The notes beneath the pieces are model-generated. The model saw only the letters and a program-made list of their open reading frames with translations, was not told where the DNA came from and searched no databases. A stretch of DNA of 64,000 bases, taken from the NCBI RefSeq assembly GCF_014841115.1, contig NZ_JACYTP010000004.1:62001-126000 (forward strand), written 5' to 3'. Source of the DNA: Photobacterium arenosum. Its GTDB lineage: Bacteria > Pseudomonadota > Gammaproteobacteria > Enterobacterales > Vibrionaceae. Shown here piece after piece: positions 44,827 through 55,214 of this stretch. The translations under genes were made by a program, and so were the position numbers. Position 1 is the first letter of the stretch, and the number at the start of each line of letters is the position of its first letter.

Positions 44827-46257
44827 ATGAAACTGACACTGCCTGATTATGACCAAGCCAGTGTGCTGGTTGTGGGTGATGTAATGCTGGACCGCTACTG
44901 GACTGGCCCGACTGGACGGATTTCCCCGGAAGCGCCGGTACCCGTTGTGAAAGTGGACCAGATTGAAGAGCGTCCCGGCGGTGCTGCCAACGTAGCCATG
45001 AATATTGCCGCCCTGGGCGGGCACGCTCGCCTGGTTGGCCTGACAGGCATTGATGATGCTGCGCGGGCGCTCAATGAAAAGTTGGCATCGCTCAAAGTGC
45101 GTTGTGATTTTGTCTCCCTGCCGGATTATCCCACCATCACTAAGCTGCGCGTGATGAGCCGCGGGCAGCAACTGATCCGCCTGGATTTTGAAGAAGGTTT
45201 CCACGATGTGGATGTCGACCTGATTCTGCCACGGCTTGAACAGGCGTTGCCGAACGTGAAAGCAATGATACTGTCCGATTATGCCAAAGGGGCGCTGGAA
45301 CATGTCCGCGCAATGATCGAACTGGGACGCCGCTTCGGTGTGGCAGTGCTGATCGACCCGAAAGGGACAGATTTCGAGCGTTATCGCGGCGCGACTATGT
45401 TAACGCCCAACCTGACTGAATTCGAAGCGGTTGCCGGTAAAGCGAAAACCGATGAAGAGCTGGTGGAAAAAGGGCTGGCGTTGATCGAGAAATTTGATCT
45501 GGAGGCCTTGCTGATCACGCGTAGCGAGCATGGTATGACCTTGCTGCAGAAAGGCCAGGAGCCGCTGCACATGCCTACACAGGCTAAAGAGGTGTACGAT
45601 GTCACCGGTGCCGGCGATACAGTGATTTCGGTACTGGCAGCTTCGCTGTCGGCCGGTAAATCCCTGTCTGATGCCTGCAAGCTGGCCAATGCCGCCGCTG
45701 GCGTAGTGGTTGGTAAACTGGGTACTTCAACCCTGTCGACTATTGAGCTGACCAATGCGGTGCATGGCAGCCAGGACAGTGGTTTTGGGGTGATGGCCGA
45801 AAGCCAGCTTAAACAAGCGGTACTGGCGGCCAAGGCCCGTGGCGAAAAAGTGGTGATGACCAATGGTTGCTTTGACATCCTGCATGCCGGGCACGTGGCT
45901 TATCTGAATGAAGCCGCCAAGTTGGGTGATCGCCTGATTGTAGCGGTGAATGCCGACAGTTCAGTGCGGGCTCTGAAAGGGGCGGGACGTCCGGTGAACC
46001 CTGAAGATCGCCGTATGGCCGTACTGGCCGGTCTGGCTGCGGTAGACTGGGTCGTGCCGTTCAAAGAAGATACGCCTCAGCGCCTGATCAGCGAGATCCT
46101 GCCGGATCTGCTGGTGAAAGGCGGTGATTATAAACCTGAGCAAATTGCCGGTGGCCAGGAAGTGATTGCCAACGGCGGTGCAGTACGTGTACTGAACTTT
46201 GAAGACGGCTGTTCAACCACAGAAATTATCGAAGCGATTCGCGGCGGTAAAGGCTGA
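44827..46257 (+). CDS. hldE: Bifunctional heptose kinase/adenylyltransferase HldE
   Basis: Makes ADP-D-glycero-beta-D-manno-heptose for the LPS inner core. 476 residues: an N-terminal ribokinase-fold kinase (about 1-318; [22 protein letters not shown], and the catalytic [11 protein letters not shown]) and a C-terminal cytidylyltransferase-type domain (about 344-476; [13 protein letters not shown] with the HxGH nucleotide site). Downstream lies an unusual 15-base tandem repeat before the terminator. Confidence 0.97.
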   Translation: MKLTLPDYDQASVLVVGDVMLDRYWTGPTGRISPEAPVPVVKVDQIEERPGGAANVAMNIAALGGHARLVGLTGIDDAARALNEKLASLKVRCDFVSLPDYPTITKLRVMSRGQQLIRLDFEEGFHDVDVDLILPRLEQALPNVKAMILSDYAKGALEHVRAMIELGRRFGVAVLIDPKGTDFERYRGATMLTPNLTEFEAVAGKAKTDEELVEKGLALIEKFDLEALLITRSEHGMTLLQKGQEPLHMPTQAKEVYDVTGAGDTVISVLAASLSAGKSLSDACKLANAAAGVVVGKLGTSTLSTIELTNAVHGSQDSGFGVMAESQLKQAVLAAKARGEKVVMTNGCFDILHAGHVAYLNEAAKLGDRLIVAVNADSSVRALKGAGRPVNPEDRRMAVLAGLAAVDWVVPFKEDTPQRLISEILPDLLVKGGDYKPEQIAGGQEVIANGGAVRVLNFEDGCSTTEIIEAIRGGKG

Positions 46258-46300
46258 CAGGCTGTTCGGTGCAGGCCGCAGCACAGCGATTGAGTGTCTG

Positions 46301-46405
46301 CGGCCACTGTGACTGAGGCCATTGTTACCAAGACCACAGTTACCAAGGCCACAGTTACTGAGGCCACAGCTACCGAGGCGATGGCACTGAAACTATGGCT
46401 ACAGA
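46301..46405. repeat. 15-base tandem repeat, about five to seven degenerate units
   Basis: Units close to GAGGCCACAGTTACC follow each other every 15 bases (for example AAGACCACAGTTACC, AAGGCCACAGTTACT, GAGGCCACAGCTACC), decaying toward GAGGCGATGGCACTG. The period is a multiple of three, so all three frames stay open; the plus strand would read a TEAxVTK-like pentapeptide repeat, but no start codon and ribosome-binding site support a gene. It lies between the hldE stop and the shared terminator. Confidence 0.7.
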
Positions 46406-46420
46406 GTGAGCTGAACCTAC

Positions 46421-46450
46421 AAAAAAAGCGCCATTGCAGGCGCTTTTTTT
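46421..46450. terminator. Bidirectional terminator between hldE and tolC
   Basis: AAAAAAAGCGCC (46421-46432) pairs with GGCGCTTTTTTT (46439-46450) around ATTGCA, with A and T runs on both strands. Confidence 0.9.
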
Positions 46451-46484
46451 GTTTCAGGGCATAATTGCGTCTTTTTTTGCGATC

Positions 46485-47777
46485 TTATTTTTTGACCGGG
46501 ATAAGACCTGTGTTGACATCCAGAATGTCCTGCTCATTGAGCGAACCGACAGCCTGCTTGAGCTGCAACTGGCTGATAATGTAATCGTAGCGGGCAGTAG
46601 CCAGCTGACGGTTGGCATCATACAAACGGCGGGTTGCGTCCAGAACGTCAACAATAGTACGGGTACCGACATCAAAACCGGCTTCGGTGGCTTCCAGTGC
46701 TGAACGGGCCGAGATCACCGACTGCTGGTAAGCCTTCAGAGCGCCAATAGATGCGTTGATGTTGTTATAGAAAGCCCGCACATTCTTGACTACGCCGCGG
46801 TAGGTTTCTTCCAGAGTCTCACTGGAGGAGACGTAAGCGTATTGGGCTTGTTTCACTTCAGAGGTTACCCGACCACCCGTGTAAACCGGCAGATTCAGGT
46901 TAATGCCTGCAGAAATGGTTCCTTCATCGCTGCTCAGGCCTTGCTGCATGTCGTTGTAGCTGTAGCCGGCATCAAAGCTCAGTGTTGGCAAATGCCCTGA
47001 CTCAGCCAGTGCAATACGGTCGCGCGAGACGTCCTGAGCAATACGGGCACTTAGCAGTGTCAGGTTTTCGCTTTCTGCGTTTTCAAGCAGGGTGCGAACA
47101 GTATTGTTCGGGCTGCTGGCGGAGAAGCGCTGGGTATCCAGGACAGAAAGATCTTTATGCGCCTGACCCGTGATTTCACGCAGTTCTTCATAGCTGTTGG
47201 TCAGGGCGTTTTCTTTCAGGATTTCATCAGCCAGAACGCTGTCATACTGAGCCTGTGCATCGTGTACGTCAGTGATGGCAGACAAGCCGACTTCAAAGCG
47301 CTGTTTGGTCTGCTCCAGCTGACGGCCAACGGCCGCTTTTTCGGCACGTACGAACTCTAAATCGTCCATTGCACGTAATACTGAGAAGTAGGCGGTGGAT
47401 ACACGCAAAATCAGGTTTTGCTGAGCCACGGCATAGCTGGCATCGCTTTGACGGGCTTGTTTTTCGCTGATATCAAGGTTGACCCAGCTGGCGCGATTAT
47501 ACAGCGACTGACTCAGACTCAGACCGCCGTTAAATCCTTCATCATCGATGTCCAGGCGGGAGGCCTGCAATCCGGCAGTCAGATTGATTTGAGGCAATAG
47601 CGTACTGCGGGATGAATTAATCGCTTCGAAAGCGGTATCTTTATCAGCCGCGGCCCGTAGCAGCTGAGGGTCGTTCTGTTTGGCTTGTTCATAGATATCG
47701 GCAAGATCGTCAGCCATGGCAAATGGGCTGAGGCTACCCAGTGCTAAGCCTAGATAAAGCGGAAGCAATTTTTTCAT
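46485..47777 (-). CDS. tolC: Outer-membrane efflux channel TolC
   Basis: Forms the trimeric trans-periplasmic duct for RND, MFS and type I secretion systems. 430 residues with a signal peptide (1-22, ending FAMA) and mature start DDLADIYEQAKQNDPQLL. Two OEP repeats follow, with long alpha-helical barrel segments and beta strands such as VSTAYFSVLRAMDDLEFV and VRAFYNNINASIGALKAYQQ, and the usual second-repeat GTRTIVDVLDATRRLYDANRQLATARYDYI (cited here by position, about 373-402). It is divergent from nudF, the E. coli arrangement. Confidence 0.96.
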   Translation of the reverse strand: MKKLLPLYLGLALGSLSPFAMADDLADIYEQAKQNDPQLLRAAADKDTAFEAINSSRSTLLPQINLTAGLQASRLDIDDEGFNGGLSLSQSLYNRASWVNLDISEKQARQSDASYAVAQQNLILRVSTAYFSVLRAMDDLEFVRAEKAAVGRQLEQTKQRFEVGLSAITDVHDAQAQYDSVLADEILKENALTNSYEELREITGQAHKDLSVLDTQRFSASSPNNTVRTLLENAESENLTLLSARIAQDVSRDRIALAESGHLPTLSFDAGYSYNDMQQGLSSDEGTISAGINLNLPVYTGGRVTSEVKQAQYAYVSSSETLEETYRGVVKNVRAFYNNINASIGALKAYQQSVISARSALEATEAGFDVGTRTIVDVLDATRRLYDANRQLATARYDYIISQLQLKQAVGSLNEQDILDVNTGLIPVKK

Positions 47778-48196
47778 GAATGCTTTTTCCTGGTCCTGAC
47801 AAAATAATGTGCAATGTTCAGTTTACCTGATGATAGCTTGCTTGAAACTGATCAATTGTGATTTTTTTGTGCAAATTTAACAAAAGAACATGCTGTTTAT
47901 TGAAGGAAATTGCAATCTTTTTGTACAGGTGTCGCAACGGTAGTGGTTGATTCCCATCATTGACCAGCAAAAATTTACTTGTAAGAAAGTAATATTGTAC
48001 CAGTTTAACATTAGTCGCCAGATCACGGGTGTTCATTTTTGAGTTGAGTTAAATATAACTGCAACATTTATTAAAAAAGTTGAGCTCAGCCATTGCGTCA
48101 TAATAGCGATGAATGAAAAAATGCCGTTTTGGTTTACTGTGGCCCCAAGTGAGCCTGAGCGATAATTGTGAAAGGCCCATGACATGGAGATTACCG
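47778..48196. other. Divergent intergenic region between tolC and nudF
   Basis: About 420 bases, AT-rich in the middle (47850-48080), holding both promoters. The minus-strand frame at 47818-48036 lacks a ribosome-binding site and any recognisable feature. No confident Mar/Sox/Rob-like or PhoP-like box was identified. Confidence 0.4.
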
Positions 48197-48841
48197 ATGT
48201 CTGACTCGTCCAGAAATAACCCGGGAGCGCTCGGCGCGATGGATGTCGAAGTGGAGCATGAAGAAACGCTTTATCAGGGTTTCTTCAGCCTGAAAGCATT
48301 CCGTTTTCGCCATCGCTTGTTTGCCGGCGGCTGGAGCCAGACTCTGACCCGTGAACTGCTGGAGCGTGGCCATGCGGCGGCCTTGCTGCCGTACGATCCT
48401 GTGCGTGATCAGGTGGTACTGGTGGAGCAGTTCCGAATTGGCGCCCTGGCTGGCGATTGCCAGCCCTGGCAACTGGAAATTGTGGCTGGAATCATTGAGC
48501 CTGGCGAAAACGCGGAAGAGGTGGTCAGCCGGGAAGCGGTGGAAGAAGCGGGCATCCAGGTAGATCAACTTGCCCATATTACCCGCTATCTGTCTAGCTC
48601 AGGCGGGTGCTCGGAAACCCTGAGTGTCTATGCCGGTTGTGTCGATAGCCGCCTGGCAGCCGGTATTCACGGGCTTGAAGACGAAGGTGAGGATATCAAG
48701 GTGCATGTGGTCAGCCGTGAAGAAGCGTATGATTGGGTGGTGTCTGGTAAAATAGAAAATGCGGCCAGCATCATTGCGCTACAATGGTTGCAATTACACT
48801 ATCACCAACTGCAGGCCGATTGGGTTAAGGACAAGTTGTGA
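48197..48841 (+). CDS. nudF: ADP-ribose diphosphatase (Nudix hydrolase)
   Basis: Hydrolyses ADP-ribose to AMP and ribose-5-phosphate. 214 residues with the Nudix box (GIIEPGENAEEVVSREAVEEAG, residues about 99-120, with the REAVEEAG core) preceded by PWQLEIVA. GGAG lies 7 bases before ATG 48197; the frame extends 28 codons further but without a better start. It overlaps the next gene by 4 bases (GTGA), starting the nudF-yqiB-cpdA-yqiA-parE run. Confidence 0.94.
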   Translation: MSDSSRNNPGALGAMDVEVEHEETLYQGFFSLKAFRFRHRLFAGGWSQTLTRELLERGHAAALLPYDPVRDQVVLVEQFRIGALAGDCQPWQLEIVAGIIEPGENAEEVVSREAVEEAGIQVDQLAHITRYLSSSGGCSETLSVYAGCVDSRLAAGIHGLEDEGEDIKVHVVSREEAYDWVVSGKIENAASIIALQWLQLHYHQLQADWVKDKL

Positions 48842-49266
48842 ACAGAAGGTACACGGTCGATCTCGCGGGTATCATGCGTTTATATGAAACCAACTATGCG
48901 AAGTTGCTTCCATTACTGCCAAAAAGTGAAGCGGTAGGGGAGGAGTGTGCCTATCAGGTCGGCGGCCATGATTATAAGCTCAGGATATTGGAATCAACCC
49001 GCTACACCACGCTGATTCAGCTGCAAATGGAAACCGATACAGGCTTGCCTGAATACCTGGTACCCACCTTTAAAGTGCGGCTTTATCATGACGCCAGGGT
49101 GGCAGAAGTGTGTTCTATTCAGCAGATTTCACGTTTGAAGCCAAGGTATGATTACCCCAATATGCGGATGCACCAAAAAGATGAAAAACATCAGGTTAAT
49201 CGCTTTTTGGGAGATTGGCTGGCTTACTGCCTGAAGAACGGTCTCAGTAAGCAATCGGTTTATTAA
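48838..49266 (+). CDS. yqiB: DUF1249 protein YqiB
   Basis: 142 residues starting with GTG inside the nudF stop. The family core is visible: YTVDLAGIMRLYETNYAKLL at residues 4-23 and VRLYHDARVAEVCSIQ near 83-98. It is a conserved neighbour of nudF and cpdA in gamma-proteobacteria; its biochemical role is not established. Confidence 0.93.
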   Translation: MNRRYTVDLAGIMRLYETNYAKLLPLLPKSEAVGEECAYQVGGHDYKLRILESTRYTTLIQLQMETDTGLPEYLVPTFKVRLYHDARVAEVCSIQQISRLKPRYDYPNMRMHQKDEKHQVNRFLGDWLAYCLKNGLSKQSVY

Positions 49267-49294
49267 CGATTTCATTCAACAAGGTTTTGACGTT

Positions 49295-50119
49295 TTGCAG
49301 ACCTATTCTCTGCCGCAGGATAATTCAGATAGTGTACTTTTGCTGCAACTGACCGACACCCATTTGTTTGCGGATGCCAAGGGCAGCCTGCTGGGCGTGG
49401 CAACAAAAGACAGCTTTCATGCCGTACTCGACGAAGTGGCGGCTCAGCTACGCCCGTTTCACGCCATTATTGCAACGGGTGATATCTCGCAGGATCACAC
49501 ACCAGCCTCTTATCAGCGCTTTGCCGATGGGATCGGACGCTGGGTGCAACCCTGTTTCTGGCTGCCCGGTAACCACGACTATCAACCCAGCATGAAAAGC
49601 GTGCTGCCCTCACCGCAGATCAAGGCCTGTGATCAGGTACTGGCCGGTGAGCGCTGGCAGGTGATTCTGCTCGACAGTCAGGTGGTGGGCGTACCACACG
49701 GTGAATTAAGCCAGGCGCAGCTTCAGATGCTTGATCAGGCTCTGGCTGCCCACCCGGACCGCCATGCACTGGTGCTGCTGCACCATCATCCACTGGCTGC
49801 CGGCAGCCGCTGGCTGGATCAGCATCAGCTGAAAAATCATCAGGCCTTTTGGCAAGTGGTCTCTGAGTATCCTCAGGTGAAAGCCGTATTATGCGGACAT
49901 ATCCATCAGGAACTGGATGTGCTGCATCAGGGAGTTCGGGTGTTGGCCACGCCGTCGACCTGTATTCAGTTTAAACCTGACTCCAATGATTTTGCTCTGG
50001 ATCAGTCCAACCCCGGATGGCGTTGGCTGAGTCTGCAAGCGAACGGCGACATTGATACCAAAGTCGAACGGGTGCGCCAGCGCACCTTCTCGCCCCAGTT
50101 TGACGCCGCAGGTTACTGA
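49295..50119 (+). CDS. cpdA: 3',5'-cyclic-AMP phosphodiesterase CpdA
   Basis: Hydrolyses cAMP and so limits CRP signalling. 274 residues of the class III metallophosphoesterase fold, with all the metal motifs: LTDTHLF (DxH), ATGDISQD, PGNHDY, VLLHHHPL and CGHIHQE. The start is a TTG at 49295, 12 bases after a weak AAGG; no ATG or GTG fits better. The stop overlaps the ATG of yqiA (TGATG). Confidence 0.94.
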   Translation: MQTYSLPQDNSDSVLLLQLTDTHLFADAKGSLLGVATKDSFHAVLDEVAAQLRPFHAIIATGDISQDHTPASYQRFADGIGRWVQPCFWLPGNHDYQPSMKSVLPSPQIKACDQVLAGERWQVILLDSQVVGVPHGELSQAQLQMLDQALAAHPDRHALVLLHHHPLAAGSRWLDQHQLKNHQAFWQVVSEYPQVKAVLCGHIHQELDVLHQGVRVLATPSTCIQFKPDSNDFALDQSNPGWRWLSLQANGDIDTKVERVRQRTFSPQFDAAGY

Positions 50120-50697
50120 TGGAATCTTTACTGCTTTATCTGCACGGTTTTAATAGCTCGCCGCAATCGATGAAAGCCCGGCTCATGGCACAATACTGCC
50201 AGGCGAACCGGCCTGATATCCGGCTCGAGATCCCACAATTACCGTCTTACCCGAGCCAGGCGGCGCACGCTATTGATACATTAGTGACTGACTTAAAGTC
50301 GGCGTATCGCATTGGCCTGGTCGGCAGCTCGCTGGGCGGCTATCTGGCCACCTGGCTGAGCCAGCGGCATCATTTGCCTGCTGTGCTGGTCAATCCGGCC
50401 GTGAAGCCTTTTGAGCTGCTGACAGATTATCTGGGAGAGCAGGTAAATCCGTATACGCAAGAGAAGTACGCTTTGTCGCCGCCTCATATGGATGAGCTGA
50501 AGGTGCTGGAGATTCCAGAGCTGAATCAGCCGGATTTACTGTGGTTGTTGCAGCAGGAAGGTGATGAAGTGCTGGACTACCGTCAGGCGGTGGAAAAGTA
50601 TGCAGCCTGTCGTCAGACGGTAGAACCGAACGGCGATCACAGTTTCATTGGATTTAATCGTTATCCCGCCGATATTGTCCGCTTTTTAGGTTTATAA
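50119..50697 (+). CDS. yqiA: Esterase YqiA
   Basis: 192 residues of the alpha/beta-hydrolase fold: LLYLHGFNSSPQSMKA at the start, the nucleophile elbow GSSLGGYLAT, and a C-terminal GDHSF with the catalytic His. It hydrolyses short-chain esters in vitro. Coupled to cpdA by overlap. A hairpin at 50749-50773 without a T run separates it from parE. Confidence 0.93.
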   Translation: MESLLLYLHGFNSSPQSMKARLMAQYCQANRPDIRLEIPQLPSYPSQAAHAIDTLVTDLKSAYRIGLVGSSLGGYLATWLSQRHHLPAVLVNPAVKPFELLTDYLGEQVNPYTQEKYALSPPHMDELKVLEIPELNQPDLLWLLQQEGDEVLDYRQAVEKYAACRQTVEPNGDHSFIGFNRYPADIVRFLGL

Positions 50698-50748
50698 CTG
50701 TTTCGCAGCGTGCTTTCGGGCATGGCATTGTTTATTGACTCGTATTAG

Positions 50749-50773
50749 CCTCAGCTTGACATCAAGGCTGAGG
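50749..50773 (+). other. Hairpin between yqiA and parE
   Basis: CCTCAGCTTG faces CAAGGCTGAGG with one bulged G. No T run follows, so it is not called a terminator; it may be an attenuating or mRNA-stabilising hairpin upstream of parE. Confidence 0.35.
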
Positions 50774-50817
50774 TTACTGACTATTGTGGCAACATTTTCT
50801 CGTAACTTTCCGAATCT

Positions 50818-52707
50818 ATGACAGACCAAAGCTATAACGCTGGAGCCATTGAGGTTCTGAACGGCCTAGAGCCGGTTCGACGTCGCCCTGGCATGTATAC
50901 CGACACGGCGCGGCCAAACCACCTGGGTCAGGAAGTCATCGACAACAGTGTCGATGAAGCCCTGGCTGGCCATGCCAGGAAAGTCGAAGTGATCCTGCAC
51001 GATGATCAATCGCTTGAGGTGATTGATGACGGCCGGGGTATGCCTGTGGATATTCACCCGGAAGAAGGGGTATCCGGGGTCGAGCTGATCCTGTGTAAAC
51101 TCCACGCAGGCGGCAAATTCTCCAATAAAAACTATCAATTCTCAGGCGGTTTACACGGGGTCGGTATCTCCGTAGTGAATGCACTCTCTAAGCGCGTCGA
51201 AGTCACGGTCAAGCGTGACGGACAGGTGTATCAGATTGCTTTTGAAAACGGCGATAAAGTCAGTGAACTCGAAGTCATTGATACCTGTGGCCGCCGCGCC
51301 AAGGGGACGCGTGTTCATTTCTGGCCGGATGGTAAGTATTTCGACAGCCCGAAGTTTTCAGTCAGCCGCCTGAAAAGCGTGCTGAAAGCCAAGGCGGTAT
51401 TGTGCCCTGGCCTGGAAATTGTATTCACTGACAAACTAGCCAACGAAACCCTACGCTGGTGCTACGAAGATGGCCTGAAAGATTACCTGTTTGAAGGTGT
51501 CAAGGGCTATACCCTGCTCCCTGAATCCCCCTTTACGGGTGTCTTTACCGGACAGACCGAAGCGGCAGACTGGGCCGTGGTCTGGTTGCCGGAAGGCGGT
51601 GAATTAATCACTGAAAGCTATGTGAACCTGATTCCAACAGCGCAGGGCGGTACGCATGTTAACGGCCTGCGTCAGGGCTTGCTGGATGCGATGCGGGAAT
51701 TTTGTGAATTTCGTAATCTGCTGCCGCGCGGTGTGAAACTGACGGCTGAGGATATCTGGGAGCGCTGTGCCTATGTGCTGTCGGTGAAAATGCAGGATCC
51801 GCAGTTTGCCGGTCAGACCAAAGAACGCCTGTCATCCCGCCAGTGTGCGGCCTTTGTCTCGGGCGTGGTCAAAGATGCATTCAGCCTGTGGCTCAATGAG
51901 CGTCCGCAAATAGCCGAACAGCTGGCGGAATTATGTATTGCCAATGCCCATCGCCGGATGCGTGCCAGCAAGAAAGTGGTGCGTAAGAAAATCACCAGCG
52001 GGCCGGCATTACCGGGCAAACTGGCCGACTGTTCGATGCAGGATCTCAATAGAACCGAGCTTTTCCTGGTGGAAGGTGACTCAGCAGGCGGTTCCGCCAA
52101 ACAGGCTCGTGATCGTGTGTTTCAGGCGATCATGCCGTTGCGCGGTAAGATTTTGAACACCTGGGAAGTGTCAGCGGATCAGGTACTGGCCTCACAGGAA
52201 GTCCATGATATTTCAGTGGCGCTGGGGATTGACCCGGACAGTGATGATCTGAGCGGCCTGCGCTACGGTAAGATTTGTGTGCTGGCCGACGCCGACTCGG
52301 ATGGTCTGCATATCGCCACCTTGTTATGTGCGCTGTTCATGAAGCATTTTGAAGCCTTGGTGCGAGCCGGTCATGTGTATATCGCCATGCCGCCTTTGTA
52401 CCGTATCGATCTGGGGAAAGAAGTGTATTACGCCCTGGACGAGGCGGAGAAAGAAGGCATTCTCGATCGCCTCAGCGGCAAACGCGGCAAAGTGAATGTG
52501 CAGCGCTTTAAAGGTCTGGGTGAGATGAACCCCTTACAGCTGCGTGAAACCACTATGGATCCCAATACGCGCCGTTTGGTGCAACTGACAGTGGATGATG
52601 ACGAGCAGACTATCCTGATGATGGATATGCTGCTGGGTAAAAAGCGCGCTGAAGATCGCCGTAGCTGGCTGCAGAGTAAGGGTGATCTGGCCGACGTGGA
52701 AGTCTGA
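50818..52707 (+). CDS. parE: DNA topoisomerase IV subunit B
   Basis: ATPase subunit that decatenates daughter chromosomes with ParC. 629 residues: GHKL ATPase (RPGMYTDTARPNHLGQEVIDNSVDEALAGH, residues about 23-52; GGLHGVGISVVNAL), transducer, and TOPRIM with EGDSAGGSAKQARDR, PLRGKILN and ADADSDGLHI. All key residues are intact. The ParC gene follows after 71 bases, which hold a short hairpin. Confidence 0.97.
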   Translation: MTDQSYNAGAIEVLNGLEPVRRRPGMYTDTARPNHLGQEVIDNSVDEALAGHARKVEVILHDDQSLEVIDDGRGMPVDIHPEEGVSGVELILCKLHAGGKFSNKNYQFSGGLHGVGISVVNALSKRVEVTVKRDGQVYQIAFENGDKVSELEVIDTCGRRAKGTRVHFWPDGKYFDSPKFSVSRLKSVLKAKAVLCPGLEIVFTDKLANETLRWCYEDGLKDYLFEGVKGYTLLPESPFTGVFTGQTEAADWAVVWLPEGGELITESYVNLIPTAQGGTHVNGLRQGLLDAMREFCEFRNLLPRGVKLTAEDIWERCAYVLSVKMQDPQFAGQTKERLSSRQCAAFVSGVVKDAFSLWLNERPQIAEQLAELCIANAHRRMRASKKVVRKKITSGPALPGKLADCSMQDLNRTELFLVEGDSAGGSAKQARDRVFQAIMPLRGKILNTWEVSADQVLASQEVHDISVALGIDPDSDDLSGLRYGKICVLADADSDGLHIATLLCALFMKHFEALVRAGHVYIAMPPLYRIDLGKEVYYALDEAEKEGILDRLSGKRGKVNVQRFKGLGEMNPLQLRETTMDPNTRRLVQLTVDDDEQTILMMDMLLGKKRAEDRRSWLQSKGDLADVEV

Positions 52708-52778
52708 GCCTCGCCAATTGATGATTTCCGCCTGCCGGTCAGACTGGCAGGTATCAGGACAACACGGATTTAGCCACC

Positions 52779-55043
52779 ATGACTGATGTCTCAATGGAAG
52801 GTATCGAGCAGCTGCCGCTGCGCAAGTTTACTGAAGATGCCTATCTGAATTACTCCATGTACGTAATCATGGACCGGGCCCTGCCGTTTATCGGCGATGG
52901 CCTGAAACCGGTACAACGCCGGATTATTTACGCTATGTCAGAGCTGGGCCTGAGCGCCACAGCCAAATATAAGAAATCGGCCCGTACTGTCGGTGACGTT
53001 CTGGGTAAATACCACCCGCACGGCGACTCGGCCTGCTACGAAGCCATGGTACTGATGGCGCAGCCCTTCTCATACCGCTACCCGCTGGTAGACGGTCAGG
53101 GGAACTGGGGTGCCCCGGATGATCCGAAATCGTTCGCTGCGATGCGTTACACCGAATCGCGTCTGTCCCGTTTTTCTGAAATCCTGCTGAGCGAGCTGGG
53201 CCAGGGCACGGTGGAATGGGGGCTGAACTTTGACGGCACCATGAAAGAGCCGACTATGCTGCCAGCCCGGCTGCCGCATATTTTACTCAATGGGGTGACA
53301 GGCATTGCCGTGGGTATGGCGACGGATATTCCGCCGCATAACGCCCGTGAAGTGGCCAATGCCGTGGTGCATCTGATTGAGCATCCGCAGGCGGATCTGG
53401 ATGCCTTGATGGAATTCGTCAAAGGCCCGGATTACCCGACGGAAGCGGAAATCACCTCTTCCAGCGAGGATCTGAAAAGAATTTACCGTACCGGTAAAGG
53501 CAGCGTGAAGATGCGTGCTGTGTGGTCGAAGGACAACGGCGAAATCATTATCACCGCTCTGCCGCATCAGGTGTCCGGTTCTAAGTTGCTGGAGCAGATT
53601 GCCGGCATGATGCGCGCGAAGAAGCTGCCGCTGGTGGAAGACTTGCGTGATGAATCGGATCACGAGAACCCGACCCGCATTGTGATCGTACCGCGTTCAA
53701 ACCGGATCGACGCCGAGCAGCTGATGGAGCACCTCTTTGCGTCGACAGATTTAGAAAAGAGTTTCCGGGTTAACCTCAACATGCTGGGGCTGGATGGCCG
53801 TCCTCAGGTGAAAGGTCTGGTAACTATCTTGTCAGAATGGCTGGTGTATCGCCGCGAAACCGTGCGCCGCCGTTTGCAGCACCGTCTGGATAAAGTGCTG
53901 GCGCGCCTGCACATTCTCGAAGGTTTACTGGCGGCTTATCTCAATATCGACGAAGTGATTGAGATTATCCGCACGGAAGACGATCCGAAAGCTGAGCTGA
54001 TCAGCCGCTTCGGGCTGAGTGCGACGCAGGCCGAAGCCATTCTTGAGATCAAATTACGCCAGTTAGCCAAGCTGGAAGAGATCAAGATCCGCGGCGAGCA
54101 GGATGAGCTGAGCAAAGAGCGTGAGAAGCTGGAACTGCTGCTGGGCTCTGAACGACGCATGAACACTTTGCTGAAGAAAGAAATTCTGGCCGATGCCGAG
54201 ACATACGGTGATGATCGCCGTTCGCCGCTGGTTGAGCGTGCTGAAGCCAAGGCGATGACTGAACGTGACTTGCTGCCCAGTGAAGCTATCACTGTGGTGC
54301 TGTCCGACAAAGGCTGGATCCGCCACGCCAAAGGGCATGAGGTGGATCCGAGCAGCCTGAACTTTAAGTCTGGCGACAGTTACCTGAGCCATGCCCGCGG
54401 TAAGAGTAACCAGCCTGCGATCTTTATTGGCAGCGATGGCCGCAGCTATGCGCTGGAGTCCCATACACTGCCCTCGGCGCGGAGTCAGGGTGAACCTGTG
54501 ACCGGCCGTCTCAATATTACGGCCGGCAGCAGCGTGCGTCAGGTGCTGATGTCTGAAGAAGAGCAATACTGGCTGATGGCCTCTGATGCCGGTTATGGCT
54601 TTGTCTGCAAGGCCAGCGATATGATCTCCAAGAACCGCAATGGTAAGGCCTTGTTGTCCGTTCCGGCGGAATGTGAGGTGATGCCGCCCCAGCCGATCTC
54701 AGATCTGAGCAAAGATCAGGTGCTGGCGATTACTAATGAAGGCCGCATGCTGATCTTCCCGATTCAGGATCTGCCGCAACTGGGTAAAGGCAAGGGCAAC
54801 AAGATTATCAACATTCCTTCGGCCAGAGCCAAAGCCAGGGAAGAGTTTCTGTCTCACTTGCTGGTCTTACCGGCAGGCAGCGAACTGACCCTGTACGCAG
54901 GGAAACGTAAGCTGGGCCTGAAAGTCTCGGATCTGGAGAATTTCTATGGTGAGCGCGGCAGAAGAGGCGCTATGCTGCCTCGCGGTCTGCAGCGGGTCAC
55001 CAGTTATGAAATTGCTTATCCTGATCATAATCAAGACAGCTGA
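52779..55043 (+). CDS. parC: DNA topoisomerase IV subunit A
   Basis: Breaks and rejoins DNA for decatenation. 754 residues: the winged-helix with catalytic Tyr124 ([11 protein letters not shown]), the quinolone-resistance region [14 protein letters not shown], and a C-terminal beta-pinwheel. Ser84 and Glu88 (equivalent to E. coli Ser80 and Glu84) are the quinolone-sensitive residues, so no classic fluoroquinolone-resistance change is seen here. A strong terminator follows. Confidence 0.97.
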   Translation: MTDVSMEGIEQLPLRKFTEDAYLNYSMYVIMDRALPFIGDGLKPVQRRIIYAMSELGLSATAKYKKSARTVGDVLGKYHPHGDSACYEAMVLMAQPFSYRYPLVDGQGNWGAPDDPKSFAAMRYTESRLSRFSEILLSELGQGTVEWGLNFDGTMKEPTMLPARLPHILLNGVTGIAVGMATDIPPHNAREVANAVVHLIEHPQADLDALMEFVKGPDYPTEAEITSSSEDLKRIYRTGKGSVKMRAVWSKDNGEIIITALPHQVSGSKLLEQIAGMMRAKKLPLVEDLRDESDHENPTRIVIVPRSNRIDAEQLMEHLFASTDLEKSFRVNLNMLGLDGRPQVKGLVTILSEWLVYRRETVRRRLQHRLDKVLARLHILEGLLAAYLNIDEVIEIIRTEDDPKAELISRFGLSATQAEAILEIKLRQLAKLEEIKIRGEQDELSKEREKLELLLGSERRMNTLLKKEILADAETYGDDRRSPLVERAEAKAMTERDLLPSEAITVVLSDKGWIRHAKGHEVDPSSLNFKSGDSYLSHARGKSNQPAIFIGSDGRSYALESHTLPSARSQGEPVTGRLNITAGSSVRQVLMSEEEQYWLMASDAGYGFVCKASDMISKNRNGKALLSVPAECEVMPPQPISDLSKDQVLAITNEGRMLIFPIQDLPQLGKGKGNKIINIPSARAKAREEFLSHLLVLPAGSELTLYAGKRKLGLKVSDLENFYGERGRRGAMLPRGLQRVTSYEIAYPDHNQDS

Positions 55044-55070
55044 TTGCCATTCACCGCAGCGTGTTAGACA

Positions 55071-55100
55071 AAATAAGCCTCGTTCAGAGGCTTATTTTAT
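55071..55100 (+). terminator. Intrinsic terminator of parC
   Basis: AAATAAGCCTC (55071-55081) pairs with GAGGCTTATTT (55087-55097), followed by TATTT. Confidence 0.85.
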
Positions 55101-55214
55101 TTGCGCTTTACCGAACGGAAATGGCGTCAGGATCAAACAAAAAAGCCGTGATAAGGGTGTAATTTCCCTTTGACTGAGTATACTAGCGCACGCTTGTACG
55201 CTGAGGAGAATCTG

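Noticed and set aside
46128-46367. A 79-codon minus-strand frame with a Val-Thr-rich pentapeptide pattern
   Set aside because: The pattern is produced by the 15-base DNA repeat, and the frame runs into the hldE coding end on the opposite strand.
47818-48036. A 72-codon minus-strand frame in the tolC-nudF gap
   Set aside because: No ribosome-binding site and no recognisable features; the region is better explained as divergent promoters.
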